From positions 69,042,637-69,106,636 of the forward strand of contig CM068584.1 in NCBI GenBank assembly GCA_035048485.1: a DNA stretch of 64,000 nucleotides. The letters run 5' to 3'. The notes beneath the pieces were generated by a model. That model made no database searches. It had not been told where the DNA came from and saw only the letters and a list, made by a program, of their open reading frames with translations. Position numbers and translations under genes: made by a program. Positions 1 to 12,621 of the stretch are shown here, in pieces. The stretch comes from Pteria penguin (taxonomy: Eukaryota > Mollusca > Bivalvia > Pterioida > Pteriidae). Each line of letters begins with the position of its first letter. Positions within the stretch are counted from its first letter, which is position 1.

Positions 1-285
1 GTCTCTCTGTCTCTCTCTCTCTCTCTGCTATTGTTGAGCTGCTGAGATATTCCAGGCTTCTTTTTTTTTTTTTTTTTTTTTGGAAAAAGAATAAAAAAAG
101 GGGGAGTTGTGTCTAAAGATCTATGAAAGATAAATTAAGTGAAACACCTTTTTTGTTCTTTTTGTATTGCGTTCATTAGTATTTGAATTTAAATATTCGA
201 AATTGTAATATTTGTAATTCTAATATTTGTAATTGTAATATTTGTAATTCTAATATTTGTAATTGTAATATTGGTAATTCTAATC
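1..285. repeat. Low-complexity left edge
   Basis: A (CT)n run at 1-28, a poly-T run at about 60-82, and from about 195 to 285 a tandem of a roughly 30-bp AT-rich unit alternating 'taattgtaatatttg' and 'taattctaatatttg'. No coding signal. Confidence 0.8.
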
Positions 286-472
286 CTGCAGGTTTGCTGT
301 TCAGCATGTGGTAGAGAAATTTTGCCTCATTATTTCTAGAATTATAAAATACCTAAAAAAATGTCTGTACCTTAATTATAAGACACATTTCATTTTCGTT
401 AAAATTTATCAAACTTCTGGCCTCTCTCTGGATTAGATATTTCTGTGATTCACAAGCCTGTATATGTATGGT

Positions 473-701
473 CATATGTTGGTCATGTGACTATGCTATG
501 TGACATATAGCATATGTTGGTCATGTGACTATGCTATGTGACATATATCATATGTTGTTTTCTTACTATTCTATGTGACATATAACATGTTGGTCATGTG
601 ATTCCGCTGTGTGACATGTAGCATATGTTGGTCATGTGACTATGCTATGTGACATATAACATATGTTGGTTATGTGACTATTCTATACGACATTTAGCAT
701 A
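473..701. repeat. Minisatellite, 38-bp unit, about 6 copies
   Basis: Repeats of a 38-bp unit containing 'catatgttggtcatgtgac' followed by 'tatgctatgtgacatata'. Copies differ by point changes and small deletions. It is AT-rich and has no open frame of note. Confidence 0.8.
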
Positions 702-850
702 TGGTCTGGTATACCTCCCGTAAACTCGATTAGAAAGTCAGAGATTGATTTATCCTTGGCGTTTTACCTCACACACTGACCGTGGATATATACGGCGGTT
801 GTTATGGATATATACGGCGGTTGTTGTATACCGATAGGAGGTACTCTTTT

Positions 851-1603
851 TAGAAGGCACCTGCTCTCAAAACACGCGACTGTGCTTACCGTGTAGAGGG
901 CACATGCTCTCAAAACACGCAATTGTGCTTACTGTGTAGAGGGCACCTGCTCTCAAAACACGCAGTTGTGCTTACTGTGTAGAGGGCACCTGCTCTCAAA
1001 ACACGCAACAGTGCTTACTGTGTAGAGGGCACCTGCTCTCAAAACAGACAGCTGTGCTCACTGCGTAGAAGGTACCTGCTCTCAAAACACGCAACTCTGC
1101 TTATTGTGTAGAAGGCACCTACTCTCAAAACGCGCATCTGTGCTTACTGTGTAGAAGGCACCTGCTCTCAAAAAACGTAACTGTGCTTACTGTGTAGAGG
1201 ACACCTGCTCTCAAAAAGCACAACTGTGCTTACTGTGTAGAGGGCACCTGCTCTTAAAACACACAACTCTGCTTACTGTGTAGAAGGCACCTGCTCTCAA
1301 AAACGCAACTCTGCTTACTGTGTAGAAGGCACCTGCTCTCAAAAACGCAACTGTGCTTACTGTGTAGAGGGCACCTGCTCTCAAAAACGCAACTGTGCTT
1401 ACTGTGTAGAGGGCACCTGCTCTCAAAACACGCAACTCTGCTTAATGTGTAGATGGCACCTGCTCTTAAAACACGCAACTGTGCTTACTGTGTAGAGGGC
1501 ACCTGCTCTCAAAAACGCAACTCTGCTTACTGTGTAGAGGGCACCTGCTCTCAAAAACGCAACTGTGCTTACTGTGTAGAGGGCACCTGCTCTCAAAAAC
1601 GCA
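851..1603. repeat. Minisatellite, 43-bp unit, about 17 copies
   Basis: Tandem copies of a 43-bp unit with core 'gagggcacctgctctcaaaa' then a variable 'cacgcaactgtgcttactgtg'-like part. Loss of two bases in the A/CA run of some copies shifts the frame, so short Cys-rich frames on both strands are by-products and not a protein. Confidence 0.9.
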
Positions 1604-1797
1604 TCTATCTATCTGTCTGTCTGTCTGTCTATCTATCTGTCAATTCATCAACGCATCAAACGATTGCTTTCTTTCTTTCTTTCTTTCTTTCTAAAAGAAA
1701 AAAAAAACAGTCAACCCCCCCCCCCAAAAAAAAAACAAACAAACAAAACAAAACAAAAGCCGAATACAACAATAGGCCCACATAGTGAAAATTAAAA

Positions 1798-1860
<63 letters not shown>
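1604..1860. repeat. Cluster of microsatellites next to the 43-bp array
   Basis: (TATC/TGTC)n at 1604-1640, (TTCT)n at about 1668-1693, a poly-C and A-rich stretch at 1713-1760, and a clean (GATA)15 at 1801-1860. Confidence 0.9.
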
Positions 1861-1862
<2 letters not shown>

Positions 1863-2404
1863 TTGAAAATTTATTGATCAATTAATAATAGACATAATAG
1901 ATTCTGTAGGAGGTTGGGGACGGAGAGGTTGACCAGTAACTAATTGGGAAAAAACCCCAAAAATTAAACAAAATACATACATAAATGAATATTTAATGAC
2001 TTTTATGGATGGTTGGTGATGTGGTTGGTGATGTGTGCGTGTGTGTGTGTGTGGGGGGACCTAATACCAGTGGTCGTTGTACATGTTGCTATGACATTGA
2101 TCAGAAGGCCAGAAATCTAACGAGACTAAAGAAGGATTCGCATGCAGAACACCTTGGTGTTAATCCCCTGGCTAGATTAGAAGAATGTCATTTATGAATT
2201 AATATTTGAACAAGAATAACAGATAATTGCCGTCAGAAAAAAGGTTGAAATTCGGCAACAACATCTATCAGTTACCACGACATAATGGCTGACAGAACCG
2301 GGAGAGATTACGTTCTTGTCTCGAAGATTTAAGACGGACGAAAATTGTACTGGGAGAAAACAACCTTCAAGTCTCTAGTCACTCTGGCCTCCGAATACTT
2401 TACA
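1861..2404. other. Unannotated single-copy-like DNA
   Basis: No gene seen. It contains one short (GT)n run near 2035-2056. Short open frames here lack splice context or any recognisable motif. Confidence 0.5.
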
Positions 2405-2620
2405 TGGTCAAGACGTCACTGGTTATTGACATTACTGGTTACTGATGTCATTGGTTCTTTACGTCACTGGTTATTGACGTCACTGATCATTGACGTTATT
2501 GGTTATTGGAGGCATTGGCTATTGACCATTACTAGTTATTGGTGTCACTCGTTTTTGACGTCACTGGTTATTGGCATCACTAGTCCTTGACATCACTGGT
2601 TATCGACGTCACTGATGAAT
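2405..2620. repeat. Degenerate tandem repeat, 16-18-bp unit
   Basis: About a dozen diverged copies of 'gacgtcactggttattg'. Many copies keep the TGACGTCA-like core because it is part of the unit, so this should not be read as a cluster of CRE regulatory sites. Confidence 0.75.
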
Positions 2621-3647
2621 ATCAAATTCACCCTTCCACAAAACGCAATTTTTCATTGTGATGACGTCATCTGAGGTCCGACAAAACTCCAACAAACAAC
2701 GCATTTGTTTATGACGTCACTGATAGAACAGCTTAAAAAGACTGAATGCCACATTCTTTTACGACCATAGAAGGGTGAATTTTGAGTGTTTGTACCTGGG
2801 TCGACTTAGAAGAGATGTCGCTTTCGTACGCTACAATTTAACACCAGGTGTCGCTATCATACGTATACGTTACCATGAGGTGGCGAATTCAGAGAAAATA
2901 AAAATCAATTTACAAAATGGCATGTTACTGATATTCAGCAAAACTCAAATATCAAAACAAAAATTTAATTAATACGATTGGGAAGGAATTGGCTGATGGG
3001 TTGGAACACCCCTTCCCCTTTTTTAACTTTAAAATTTGTTGGATCCATTCCTGATATAGTGCATGGCCTGAATATCTTGATCACATTCAACACATTATGG
3101 TCACTGCAAATCACATCCTCCAGGGATCGCGAGGAATCGGCCACATTCAATTAACATCTTCCTGATTTGTTTGCAAATAAAGTTAACGATCAGTAATGGG
3201 AAATTAATAATGGCTCGGGTGACATGCATTATCTGTCGATCGCTGTTAACTTGGCGCTTGATCAATCTCGGCTCGTGTGAACTCCAGGGAGCTTAATAGC
3301 CCGCATTTACTCGACGATTTTGATTTATCTACTTTCATTTTACTCGATATTGGTTAAAATGAATTATGAGTCTATTAATTTGATCATGAATAAGATTTAG
3401 AGAAACGCGATGTAAAGCCGATCTAAACATCAAATGATAGAGGAAATAACCCGGATCGCCAGCATAATCCATTCAGAAGAGCTCGTGTTTATTGATTCAG
3501 CATGCATCCCCATAATTCCATTTTCCTAAAAGAAATCCATTTTGGTCAAAAAGAACGTATTTGAGGATTCTAAATGATTCTAAACTCTGATGTTGCCTGA
3601 GTATTAAACAGAGCAGGCTGCTTTCTAGGAATGGTAGAGAAGTCGAA
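2621..3647. other. Unannotated intergenic DNA
   Basis: No gene, long repeat or RNA recognised. A fragment around 3030-3060 ('ggatccattcctgatatag') resembles one on the - side near 27180-27215, suggesting an old dispersed repeat. Confidence 0.45.
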
Positions 3648-5273
3648 TAAGGACATGGTGTAACGTCATACGACAGTCATGGTATAATGTCACACGACAG
3701 CCATGGTGTAACGTCATACGACAGTCATGGTGTAACGTCATACGACAGTCATGGTGTAACGTCATACGACAGTCATGGTATAACGTCATACGACAGTCAT
3801 GGTGTAACGTCATACGACAGTCATGGTGTAACGTCATACGACAGTCATGGTATAACGTCATACGATAGTCATTGTGTAATGTCATACGACAGTCATTGTG
3901 TAACGTCATGCGACAGTCATGGTGTAACGTCATACGACAGTCGTATTGTAACGTCATACGACAGTCATGCTGTAACATCATACGACAGTCATGGTATAAC
4001 GTCATACGATAGTCATGGTGTAATGTCATACGACAGCCATGGTATAACGTCATACGACAGCCATGGTATAACGTCATACGACAGTCATGGTGTAACATCA
4101 TACGACAGTCATGGTATAACGTCATACGACAGTCATGGTGTAACGTCATACGACAGTCATGCTGTAACATCATACGACAGTCATGGTATAACGTCATACG
4201 ACAGTCATGGTATAACGTCATACGACAGTCATGGTGTAACGTCATACGACAGTCATGGTATAACGTCATACGACAGTCATGGTATAACGTCATACGACAG
4301 TCATGGTGTAACGCCATACGACAGTCATGGTATAACGTCATACGACAGTCATGGTGTAACGTCATACGACAGTCATGCTGTAACATCATACGACAGTCAT
4401 GGTATAACGTCATACGACAGTCATGGTATAACGTCATACGACAGTCATGGTATAACGTCATACGACAGTCATGGTGTAACGTCATACGACATTCATGGTA
4501 TAACGTCATACGACAGTCAGGGTGTAACGTCATACGACAGTCATGCTGTAACATCATACAACAGTCATGGTATAACGTCATACGACAGTCATGGTATAAC
4601 GTCATACGACAGTCATGGTGTAACGTCATACGACAGTCATGGTATAACGTCATACGACAGTCATGGTATAACGTCATACGACAGTCATGGTGTAACGTCA
4701 TACGACAGTCATGGTATAACGTCATACGACAGTCATGGTGTAACGTCATACGACAGTCATGGTATAACGTCATACGACAGTCATGCTGTAATGTCATACG
4801 ACAGTCATGGTATAACGTCATACGACAGTCATGCTGTAACATCATACGACAGTCATGGTATAACGTCATACGACAGTCATGGTGTAACGTCATACGAAAG
4901 CCATGGTATAACGTCATACGACAGTCATGGTGTAATGTCATACGACAGCCATGGTGTAACGTCATACGACAGTCATGGTGTAACATCATACGACAGTCAT
5001 GGTATAACGTCATACGACAATCATGGTGTAATGTCATACGACAGTCATGGTGTAATGTCATACGACAGCCATGGTATAACGTCATACGATAGTCATGGTG
5101 TAATGTCATACGACAGTCATGGTGTAACGTCATACGACAGTCATGGTGTAACGTCATACGACAGTCATGGTATAACGTCATACGACAGTCATGGTGTAAT
5201 GTCATACGACAGTCATGGTGTAACGTCATACGACAGTCATGGTGTAACGTCATACGACAGTCATGGTGGCCAT
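3648..5273. repeat. Minisatellite, 24-bp unit, about 67 copies
   Basis: Near-perfect tandem copies of a 24-bp unit ('acgtcatacgacagtcatgg' plus 'tgta' or 'tata'). Variants (tgta, tata, and a rarer 'gctgtaacat' form) recur every 7-10 monomers, giving a loose higher-order pattern. Because 24 is divisible by three and the unit has no stop in several frames, both strands carry open frames of over 540 codons. These are artefacts of periodicity: they have no leader, splice sites or homology. Confidence 0.95.
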
Positions 5274-5979
5274 TTTAAGCATCTTTTATCTATTTTCTGT
5301 TTCATTAAACGAACGAAAATTTGAAAGAAGATACAAAAATGCAGGGCCCTATGTGTCTAGGCCTGATTTTCTATTTGATGCTCTCTCTCTCTCTCCTATT
5401 TTTCATATTTGTATCGTTTTGCGTGGTAGGGATATGGCTCTTTAGCTTGTGGAGGTACATTTAACATCATAGTGCGTTATTTTACCATTACTATTTTATT
5501 TTCATAATTCTGTAATCCACTTAGACGCCTTGACAATAGGATTTTCACGATTCCCATTAGAGGGTTATTTCTCTGCTTCCATATGTTATTAAGTTTTGCC
5601 GGACTAATTCCCCCGCCGCATTAGGTAGAAACCCCGGATAGCGCCGATTTGTTCTGTCGCTTTGTTCTCCCACTGTGCTTGATCCACGAGTATTTCCGAA
5701 TGTCGTATTCTTCCTTTGTCAGTCAGTGTAATCACGTTCCACATGCTTCCGTGGGCTCCTTTAAATTTACAACGCCTGAGTAAAGTGTAAATCCTAAAAG
5801 GTCATGTGACCATACTGGGATGACGGGTTATTTTTGTTCCGATATTCCTGTACTGAATGTTGAAAATGAAAATAAACGCAACAGATGAGAACACTTAAAA
5901 TTATAAGTGTTGTTTTTCTAGAAAGGCGTATTTTGCAAGGAAGGAGTTAAGAATGCCATTCGGAGAAGCGAATGGCTGT
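5274..5979. other. Unannotated intergenic DNA
   Basis: No gene recognised. A short (CT)n lies near 5383-5395. Confidence 0.45.
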
Positions 5980-6510
5980 TCAAACAGCTTTTATTTTACA
6001 AACCCCGAGATGATGCAGACAAGTGACGTTGCATGGGGTATACCCCTCGGGATTTATCTTCAGTTTCTAAGTAAAATCTTATCTTTCGACTTTTTGTTTT
6101 ACTTTGATTATTGCCTAAAGTGGGAATATAATCAATAATATATCGATAAAAGCAAAGGCATACCCCATAACACAATCGGAATGCTTCGGATCTCTTCTTA
6201 TTAAAGTAAGATACGAATGTAAGTGGTGTCACATGACAATGGCACTATCAAGGATGTACCACAGTGGACATTCACGGACCCCTAAAGTTCAGATGTCAGA
6301 CCAGGTGTCCGGGAGGAGTGAACGTCTCCTGTTTGGCTAGTCACACTCGCCGTGAATGCCCTTACATACAGACTAAACATATATAATTCATCAGTGTATA
6401 TATACATGAATGTGAAGAACCCTGTGTAGAAAGTGCCACAGCCACACAACATCAGGAAAGAAAAAGATATCATAACATTCAAGTCAAACCTTCCGCGGGG
6501 AACTTTTTTA
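5980..6510 (-). repeat. Dispersed repeat blocks shared with 32630-33520
   Basis: The block at 5985-6110 is the reverse complement of 33431-33520, sharing 'gataaatcccgaggggtata' and the following 'ccccatgc.acgtcac'. At 6265-6365 there is a 'ggacccct...accaggtgtccgggagg...cgccgtga' fragment, related to 32700-32800 and, from memory, to a common oyster dispersed repeat. At about 6490 there is 'ccgcggggaact', also present at 32638. Sharing three blocks in one neighbourhood suggests a composite element, but I could not define its ends. Confidence 0.55.
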
Positions 6511-7790
6511 TAAGGTCCACAATGCAAAGGGAATAAATGTGAAGAATAGGGCATTATGTTTAACTCGAAGAGGAAGCGTATAGCTGTTGAATTCCATTGT
6601 GCAAAGTTGACATGTTCAACCTTGACCGACTATTCATTGCAAGCTTCTCCGTTTGTTATTTTTGCATGTCGTTGTTTTCACCAAGATTGGTTACTATGAT
6701 GTATAAAAACCGCTTTGTATGCGGACCTCGGACTAATTGTTGTATTACCCAAGTGCAGATATCACTGTATGTCACTGTATGAATTTTTCTACCCGTGCTG
6801 AATGAAATGCATTATGGAACATTAAATGGGAGATGAAATTCAAGTGAAAAAGGTGTATTTCATGAAAATGCTTAGAAAAAAATTATTGCTTTATGCTTAA
6901 TATTATGCGATAAACAGCTCTGAACTTCGAGAATATTAAACACGAATAGGTGTTTATGTCCGTGATACGCTTAATAATTAAGGACTGTTTTGGCGCGTTC
7001 GTATGGATGTTGTGACGTCACTGTTTGATTGCAGTTTCTCGTCACTGACGTAGCTGATGATTGATGATGGCGTGTACATGATCGATGGACTCTTCAGGAA
7101 CGATCAAACTCGACGTTTACCTTTGATCTGCTAAACACGTAACGTAAAACCACACTTAACTTTAATTATTTCGATGTGATATCTGTGACAGCCCACTTAC
7201 TGCTATTAGCCTCGGAACAACCTCTCGCCGCCATTATTGTTCCATTTCACACATCTCGCGATAGCACGACCAATTATCCGAGATAGCTTCACATCGCTGA
7301 AGTCTCTATGATCTATTTGTCATGTTAAATGATCAAATGCTTTCCCGCTCTGGATGTGATTTCAAATCTTCGAAAATAACTCCATGGATGCGATGCTGTG
7401 TGCAGAAATCTGATAGCTGAGCTCTCTAGCGTAAAATTGTTTATAAAACAAGATCAAAAGAAGCATACATGTATTTGTGTTCGTTTTTATCTGCTATGGT
7501 TAAAGATCTGTGACATCCCTACAGTTATCTCCCTTCCTTTCTTGTCATAATTTGTGATCGAAACTCCCCCAAAACTGTTTTAATACAAAAAGTGAATCTT
7601 AGTCCCAGTGTATCAGTTATTTATTCTAGTTGTACAGGTGTTATTTTCTCTCTGGCTCTTGATTTTGGGGCCAAGGAAAAGGAAATCAGTGTATAAATCT
7701 TGTAGCCTCCACCCCTACCCTAGTCCGAAATATCACAACCAAACATGAAACTTGGGTCCGAATTCCTCCCATAGAGAAAATGTTATTTTT
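6511..7790. other. Unannotated intergenic DNA
   Basis: Nothing recognisable: no coding exon with splice sites, no long tandem repeat. Confidence 0.45.
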
Positions 7791-7923
7791 CTGTCTCTCT
7801 CTCTCTCTCTCTGACCCCTTTCTTGGCATCTGGCCTCGCTTTGAAATTTCAGGGATCTGAATGTCGACCTCTGTACCTTGTTGTGAACTCCAGAGTGGCG
7901 TTACACATTTCCCTATGTTAAGT

Positions 7924-7958
<35 letters not shown>
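7791..7958. repeat. (CT)n microsatellites
   Basis: Two CT runs at about 7791-7813 and 7925-7958, separated by non-repetitive DNA. Confidence 0.85.
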
Positions 7959-7959
<1 letters not shown>

Positions 7960-9010
7960 AACACGTAGTCCTCGTTTAGGTAATGTGTATAAACAGAGAA
8001 AAACACACACCATAGTTAATATAAATTCATGTAGAATCTACGGCTTTAGAAATAATAGTTATTCCTTTCGGAATAACCTCTGAATTTTGATTTTCAAAAC
8101 TTGAAGTAATAGATGAATGCTCAAGGTGTTTACTTTCTGCTAGCTTCCGGTACAAACTTTTGGATATCCTCTAGATTTTTCGGCCCACAAAAGCTTGAGT
8201 AAAAGTCCGAGTCATGTACGAATGCTTAGCTGTTCGCATGCTCTCTGTAGCTTTCGGTTCTAGCTTTGGGATATCATCTAGATGCTTCGACTTTGGAGAT
8301 GTGTAGGATTAAGGCGATATTCAAATGAAATTAAGGAAACGAAGTGCTTATAAGACAGTAAGTGTCTGGTCACAGTCCAGTACGATAGAGCATAGAATGT
8401 AATGGAGAAGAAGGAGGGGTTCCTAAAGACACCACAGATGTTTTATTTCACTGTGGCTGGTGAGCAATAAATGGCATATTGGTTCAAGATTTTAATGTAC
8501 ACCCAGTGTGACAGAAACGAGATAATCAAAGAGAGCCTTGTAAAATGAAAACCTGTTGCAAGGCTCCAGGATTCAAATGCTGAAAGCAACAAATTTGAAG
8601 ATTTAATTGATTTATATAGTTACATTAAAATCGCTATAGCGTTACACTGACTTCTGATAGCTTGAGGATTTTCCGAGATTCTTCCGCGCCTCTGTTGTAA
8701 CCGGGAGTTGCCATTGGTAATCATGAGATAATTTTCCTATAATCGAATCCCCTATCTGGTGCATTGATGTGTGCGGCTATCTCATGTCATATCAGCCCAC
8801 GTGGAGGGAGATCTGCATTCCTGATGGGGAATGATAGGGAGGACACATGAGGAAAGGGGGAGGGGGAGGGATAGTAAGAAACACACTGGGGAGAGAGATT
8901 AAAAAAAAAAGAAAACATAACCGTCCCACCCCCTCAGTTATTATAATGTATGGGGCTATCTCATGTCATATCAACGAATATCGAAGAAGAAGACCAATAT
9001 TCCTGATTTG
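7959..9010. other. Unannotated intergenic DNA
   Basis: No gene seen. About 8105-8290 holds two diverged copies of a roughly 125-bp segment sharing 'gcttagc...ttcggttctagctttgg' and 'tggatatc(c/a)tctaga'. Another short similarity links 8766-8800 and 8949-8975 ('ggctatctcatgtcatatca'). Confidence 0.45.
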
Positions 9011-9313
9011 GTGGTGGTGGTGGTGGTGGTGGTGGTGTGGGTGGTGGTGGTGGTGGTGTGTGTGGTGTGTGTGGTGGTGGTGGTGGTGGTGGTGGTGGTG
9101 GTGGTGGTGTGTGTGGTGGTGTGTGTGGTGGTGGTGGTGGTGGTGGTGGTGGTGGTGGTGGTGGTGGTGGTGGTGGTGGTGTGTGTGTGGTGGTGTGTGT
9201 GGTGGTGGTGGTGGTGTGTGTGTGTGTGTGTGTGTGTGGTGGTGGTGGTGGTGGTGGTGGTGGTGGTGGTGTGTGTTGTGTGTGTGTGTGGTGGTGGTGG
9301 TGGTGGTGGTGGT

Positions 9314-9355
<42 letters not shown>

Positions 9356-9381
9356 GGGGGGGGGGGGGGGGGGGGGGCCCC
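9011..9381. repeat. (TGG)n/(GT)n tract ending in poly-G
   Basis: About 370 bases made only of TGG and TG repeats, switching phase repeatedly and ending in a run of over 25 G. Open frames here (poly-W, poly-V, poly-G, poly-T) are meaningless. The strand asymmetry is extreme: the + strand of this tract has almost no A or C. Confidence 0.95.
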
Positions 9382-10221
9382 TAGAGATGGCAAACTAAGA
9401 ACGGGAGAGATGGTAAGAAAACGGGCAAGCGGGAGGAAAAACAAAAAAGTAAAACAAAAACAGCCTCAACACCCCCCCCCCCCCTTTATGATAAATTAAG
9501 ATCCAAGTTCTCTGTAGATTGGAAACATTCATCAAACGGCATTCGACTCTAGAAAACCACTTTGAATATATATTGTATATTGAATGTATAACTACACGCT
9601 GAAAAGATATTGAAAGATACACCATGCCGTACAAAGAAGGGGGTGAAAGGAGAAGAGAAGTGGCAAAAAAAAGGGGGGGGGGGCAAGAGGGGTATTGCAG
9701 GGATAGTGAAGGAGGGAATAGGGAGAAAAAAGGAAAGAAAAAAGAAGAAATCCTGTATACGTCGCAAATTATTTCTTCCCATCTTTCTCTCAATTTTCAC
9801 TTTCTGTCAAACTGGAATCCACCTACGACACAGAATGAAACATTGCAATACAACTGATAGACCGTGATCGTGGAATATTTTTAGAGGAAATTCGGAGTGT
9901 AAAATGTCAACAAACTCTCGCTTAAAGTCTTCAAATCGATGTTTTAATAGGGACGCATGGCATGCCAGTTAAACTAGTGATTGACAAGGTAAATTTTTCT
10001 ATTTGTTTTTATTTTATTTTATTTATTTATTTAATCAATTGAAGGAATCCTATCCCTGCAGACTTGGATGATTCTTAATAAAACTTTGCGCCACACAGAA
10101 AGAGTGTCGACACCAATAGGTACGATTGCCGATAAGAAAGAAGAGCATGCTATAAGATCTTATAATTTTCTAGAAATAGGCTCTGGGAGAAGTACATGTA
10201 TTGCGGTGTTGACTTACGTAA
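9382..10221. other. Low-complexity and unannotated DNA
   Basis: Poly-C at about 9471-9484, poly-G near 9673-9682, purine-rich stretch 9640-9750. No gene recognised. Confidence 0.45.
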
Positions 10222-10995
10222 CGATGGCATCAGTCTGATAAAATGTATTGAAATTAAAACCTTTAATACGGACCCTCTCGAAGCAGCAAGGGATCTTTTA
10301 CATGCCACATCTACCGCGGGACCGCGGTATTTACGTGCCACGTCTACCACGGGACCACGGTATTTACGTGCCACGTCTACCCCGGGACCACGGTATTTAC
10401 GTGCCACATTTACCCCGGGACAACGGTATTCACGTGCCACGTCTACCCCGGGACCACGGTATTTACGTGCCACGTCTACCCCGGGACCGCGGTATTTACG
10501 TACCACGTCTACCACGGGACAACGGTATTTACGTGCCACGTCTACCCCGGGACCACGGTATTTACGTGCCACATTTACCCCGGGACAACGGTATTTACGT
10601 GCCACGTCTACCCCGGGACCACGGTATTTACGTGACACGTCTACCCCGGGACCGCGGTATTTACGTGCCACGTCTACCCCGGGACCACGGTATTTACGTG
10701 CCACATCTACCCCGGGACGGCGGTATTTACATGCCACGTCTACCCCGGGACCGCGGTATTTACGTGCCACGTTTACCCCGGGACCACGGTATTTACGTGT
10801 CACGTCTACCGCGGGACCACGGTATTTACGTGTCACGTCTACCCCGGGACCGCGGTATTTACGTGCCACGTCTACCCCGGGACCACGGTATTTACGTGTC
10901 ACGTCTACCGCGGGACTGCGGTATTTATGTCTCATCAGAAAGACAGCGAGGAGCCACAGGCGGGACTCGATTTCGGTACCTCTCGGTCACGTATC
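10222..10995 (-). mobile_element. SINE (local family B) split by an internal minisatellite
   Basis: Read on the - strand this matches the other local family-B copies. The part at 10235-10302 ('aatacggaccctctcgaag', 'aagggatcttttacatgcca') and the part after 10925 ('atgtctcatcagaaagac', 'cgggactcgatttcgg') correspond to contiguous segments of the copy at 13554-13804 ('aacggacccaccataagcag', 'agggatcttttacgtgccac', 'tgtcccatccgaaagtc', 'tcgaacccggg'). The 30-bp array at 10303-10930 lies exactly between them. Confidence 0.65.
10303..10930. repeat. Minisatellite, 30-bp unit, about 21 copies, grown inside a SINE
   Basis: Unit contains 'gtgccacgtctaccccggga' followed by 'ccacggtattt'. The unit is a variant of the SINE family-B segment 'gtgccacgcctacagtgaca...ggacctcgg'. 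Length divisible by three gives open frames of about 260-316 codons on both strands, which are not genes. Confidence 0.9.
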
Positions 10996-11570
10996 CGACA
11001 TCCCACCGACAGAGTTACACCGAATCGGTAAATATCGCAAAATACAAAAAGAGTGATTCGACAAATGGAACGCGCCCCAGTATTGCTTGTTATATAAGAA
11101 CTCTGTGGTCAACATTTCATACTCGTGGTCCATCAAAAGTCCGTAATGGTATATTGGGTTTGTATTGCGTTGATTTTCCGCTTGATACAATGCTCTGACA
11201 TTACTCCCGATATTCTCTCGCTATCAAATACATGTATAATAACAATACAATAATCATAACAATAGAATAAAGATAAACCAGTGTTTACATTCGGCTTTCT
11301 CTTTGTGTTGGATGTATTCTGGCGGAAGTCGGGTAAATCACTACTGTGAAACGGACATGATGCCGATGCGATTCTGAGCCGAAGGTAAACAAAGGGTTGC
11401 CGGACAATTGGCGGCTTGATTGAACTCAGTGATGCGTAAAAAACGATTCGATTGAAATCAAATTGAGTGAGAGTGAGAACTTGAGAGGATATCAGATTGA
11501 TCAGTAACTCAGAAAATCAAGGGCAGATACAGAGATGTGTGTACTAGCCTCGTCATGCCTGGCTTTGATC
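10996..11570. other. Unannotated intergenic DNA
   Basis: No gene or long repeat recognised. Confidence 0.45.
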
Positions 11571-11767
11571 ATTGTATGGGACATCTATCTTTTATCTATC
11601 TATTTTCTTATTATTATCCTTATTTTTTTATTACCATTTATCTAGTTATTTTTATTTATCTATCTATTTGCCTCATTTATTTATGCTGGTATTTTTTATT
11701 TGTCTTGTTATTTGTATTTATTTTCATTCCTCTGTTTATTTACCTTAATTGTTTATCTTATATCTAT

Positions 11768-11810
<43 letters not shown>

Positions 11811-11974
11811 TCTTATATTAATATCTTTTTATTTTTATTATTTTATTTCAATGCATTTTATTGATCTATCTTTCTGTATTTGTCTCTTTCTCTTTCTTAT
11901 TTTGTTTCTTTCTTTCTTTCTATCTCTCTTTCTTTCTTTCTTTCTTAATTTCTTTCTTTCTTTCTTTCATTCAT

Positions 11975-12005
<31 letters not shown>

Positions 12006-12011
12006 CTCTAA
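11571..12011. repeat. T-rich microsatellites: (TTTA)n then (TTTC)n
   Basis: (TTTA)n is purest at 11765-11812 and (TTTC)n at about 11905-12005. Hydrophobic-looking frames here (poly I/Y/L/F) are low-complexity by-products. Confidence 0.9.
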
Positions 12012-12049
12012 TCCGTAGTACAGATCTGTTCGGGATCTAATGATAAGAA

Positions 12050-12405
12050 TGAACAACAAGATGATTGGCCATCAGTAAAATACATGGATAGGACCTGGAT
12101 TCGATTCCGGCTGTTGATTTTTCATTTTCTGCCTCCCTGTCTGACCTTCTGATGATACAGTATAAACCGTGGCAGGTAAAATATCACGCATTGCTTCACG
12201 TGGTTCGTCTCTCCTCCCCATGAACAGTAAAAACCACGGCCCGCCTCACGGTCTACAGGTAAACGTGTACACGTGTTACAGGTAAGAGGCCCCTCACTGT
12301 TTCGTGTAGATAGCATAGGACAGGATTATGAAGCAGTGCACCAGGTAAGTGCCGCCATCATATAAGTGGGGTTCTCATGGAGCGACGTAAAACAATAGAT
12401 GATAA
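12050..12405 (+). mobile_element. tRNA-derived SINE (local family C)
   Basis: Contains a B-box-like 'ggattcgattccgg' at about 12096 and a tail segment 'gtgccgccatcatataagtg' followed by 'gagcgacgtaaaacaa'. The same tail occurs at 28618-28665 and, truncated, at 61775-61800. The 5' head abuts the (TTTC)n tract, so the exact start is unclear. Confidence 0.55.
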
Positions 12406-12587
12406 AAGATAAAATAACAATACACGATAACGCTAAGTACATAGGTACTTTAATATGTTTTATAATCTGAGGATTAAAAAGAGATTTAGTTAAGCCAACC
12501 CCACCCCATCCCCCTTCCCCAACAAATAAATAAATAATGAATAGAAAATAAATAAAACAATCAAAATCAGCTCCGAAAAAATAAAAC

Positions 12588-12621
<34 letters not shown>

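Noticed and set aside
2405..2720. Cluster of TGACGTCA-like sites as a regulatory region
   Set aside because: The motif is part of a degenerate tandem repeat unit, and similar TGACGTCA sequences recur in MITE ends elsewhere; no gene start is next to it.
3625..5324. 542- and 545-codon frames (RMTLHHDC and SHGVTSYD repeats)
   Set aside because: Shadow translations of the 24-bp minisatellite on opposite strands.
8847..9499. Poly-Trp, poly-Val, poly-Gly and poly-Thr/His frames
   Set aside because: Low-complexity TGG/GT tract.
10150..11198. 261-316-codon frames with repeats such as RKYRGPGVDVA
   Set aside because: Translations of the 30-bp array within a SINE.
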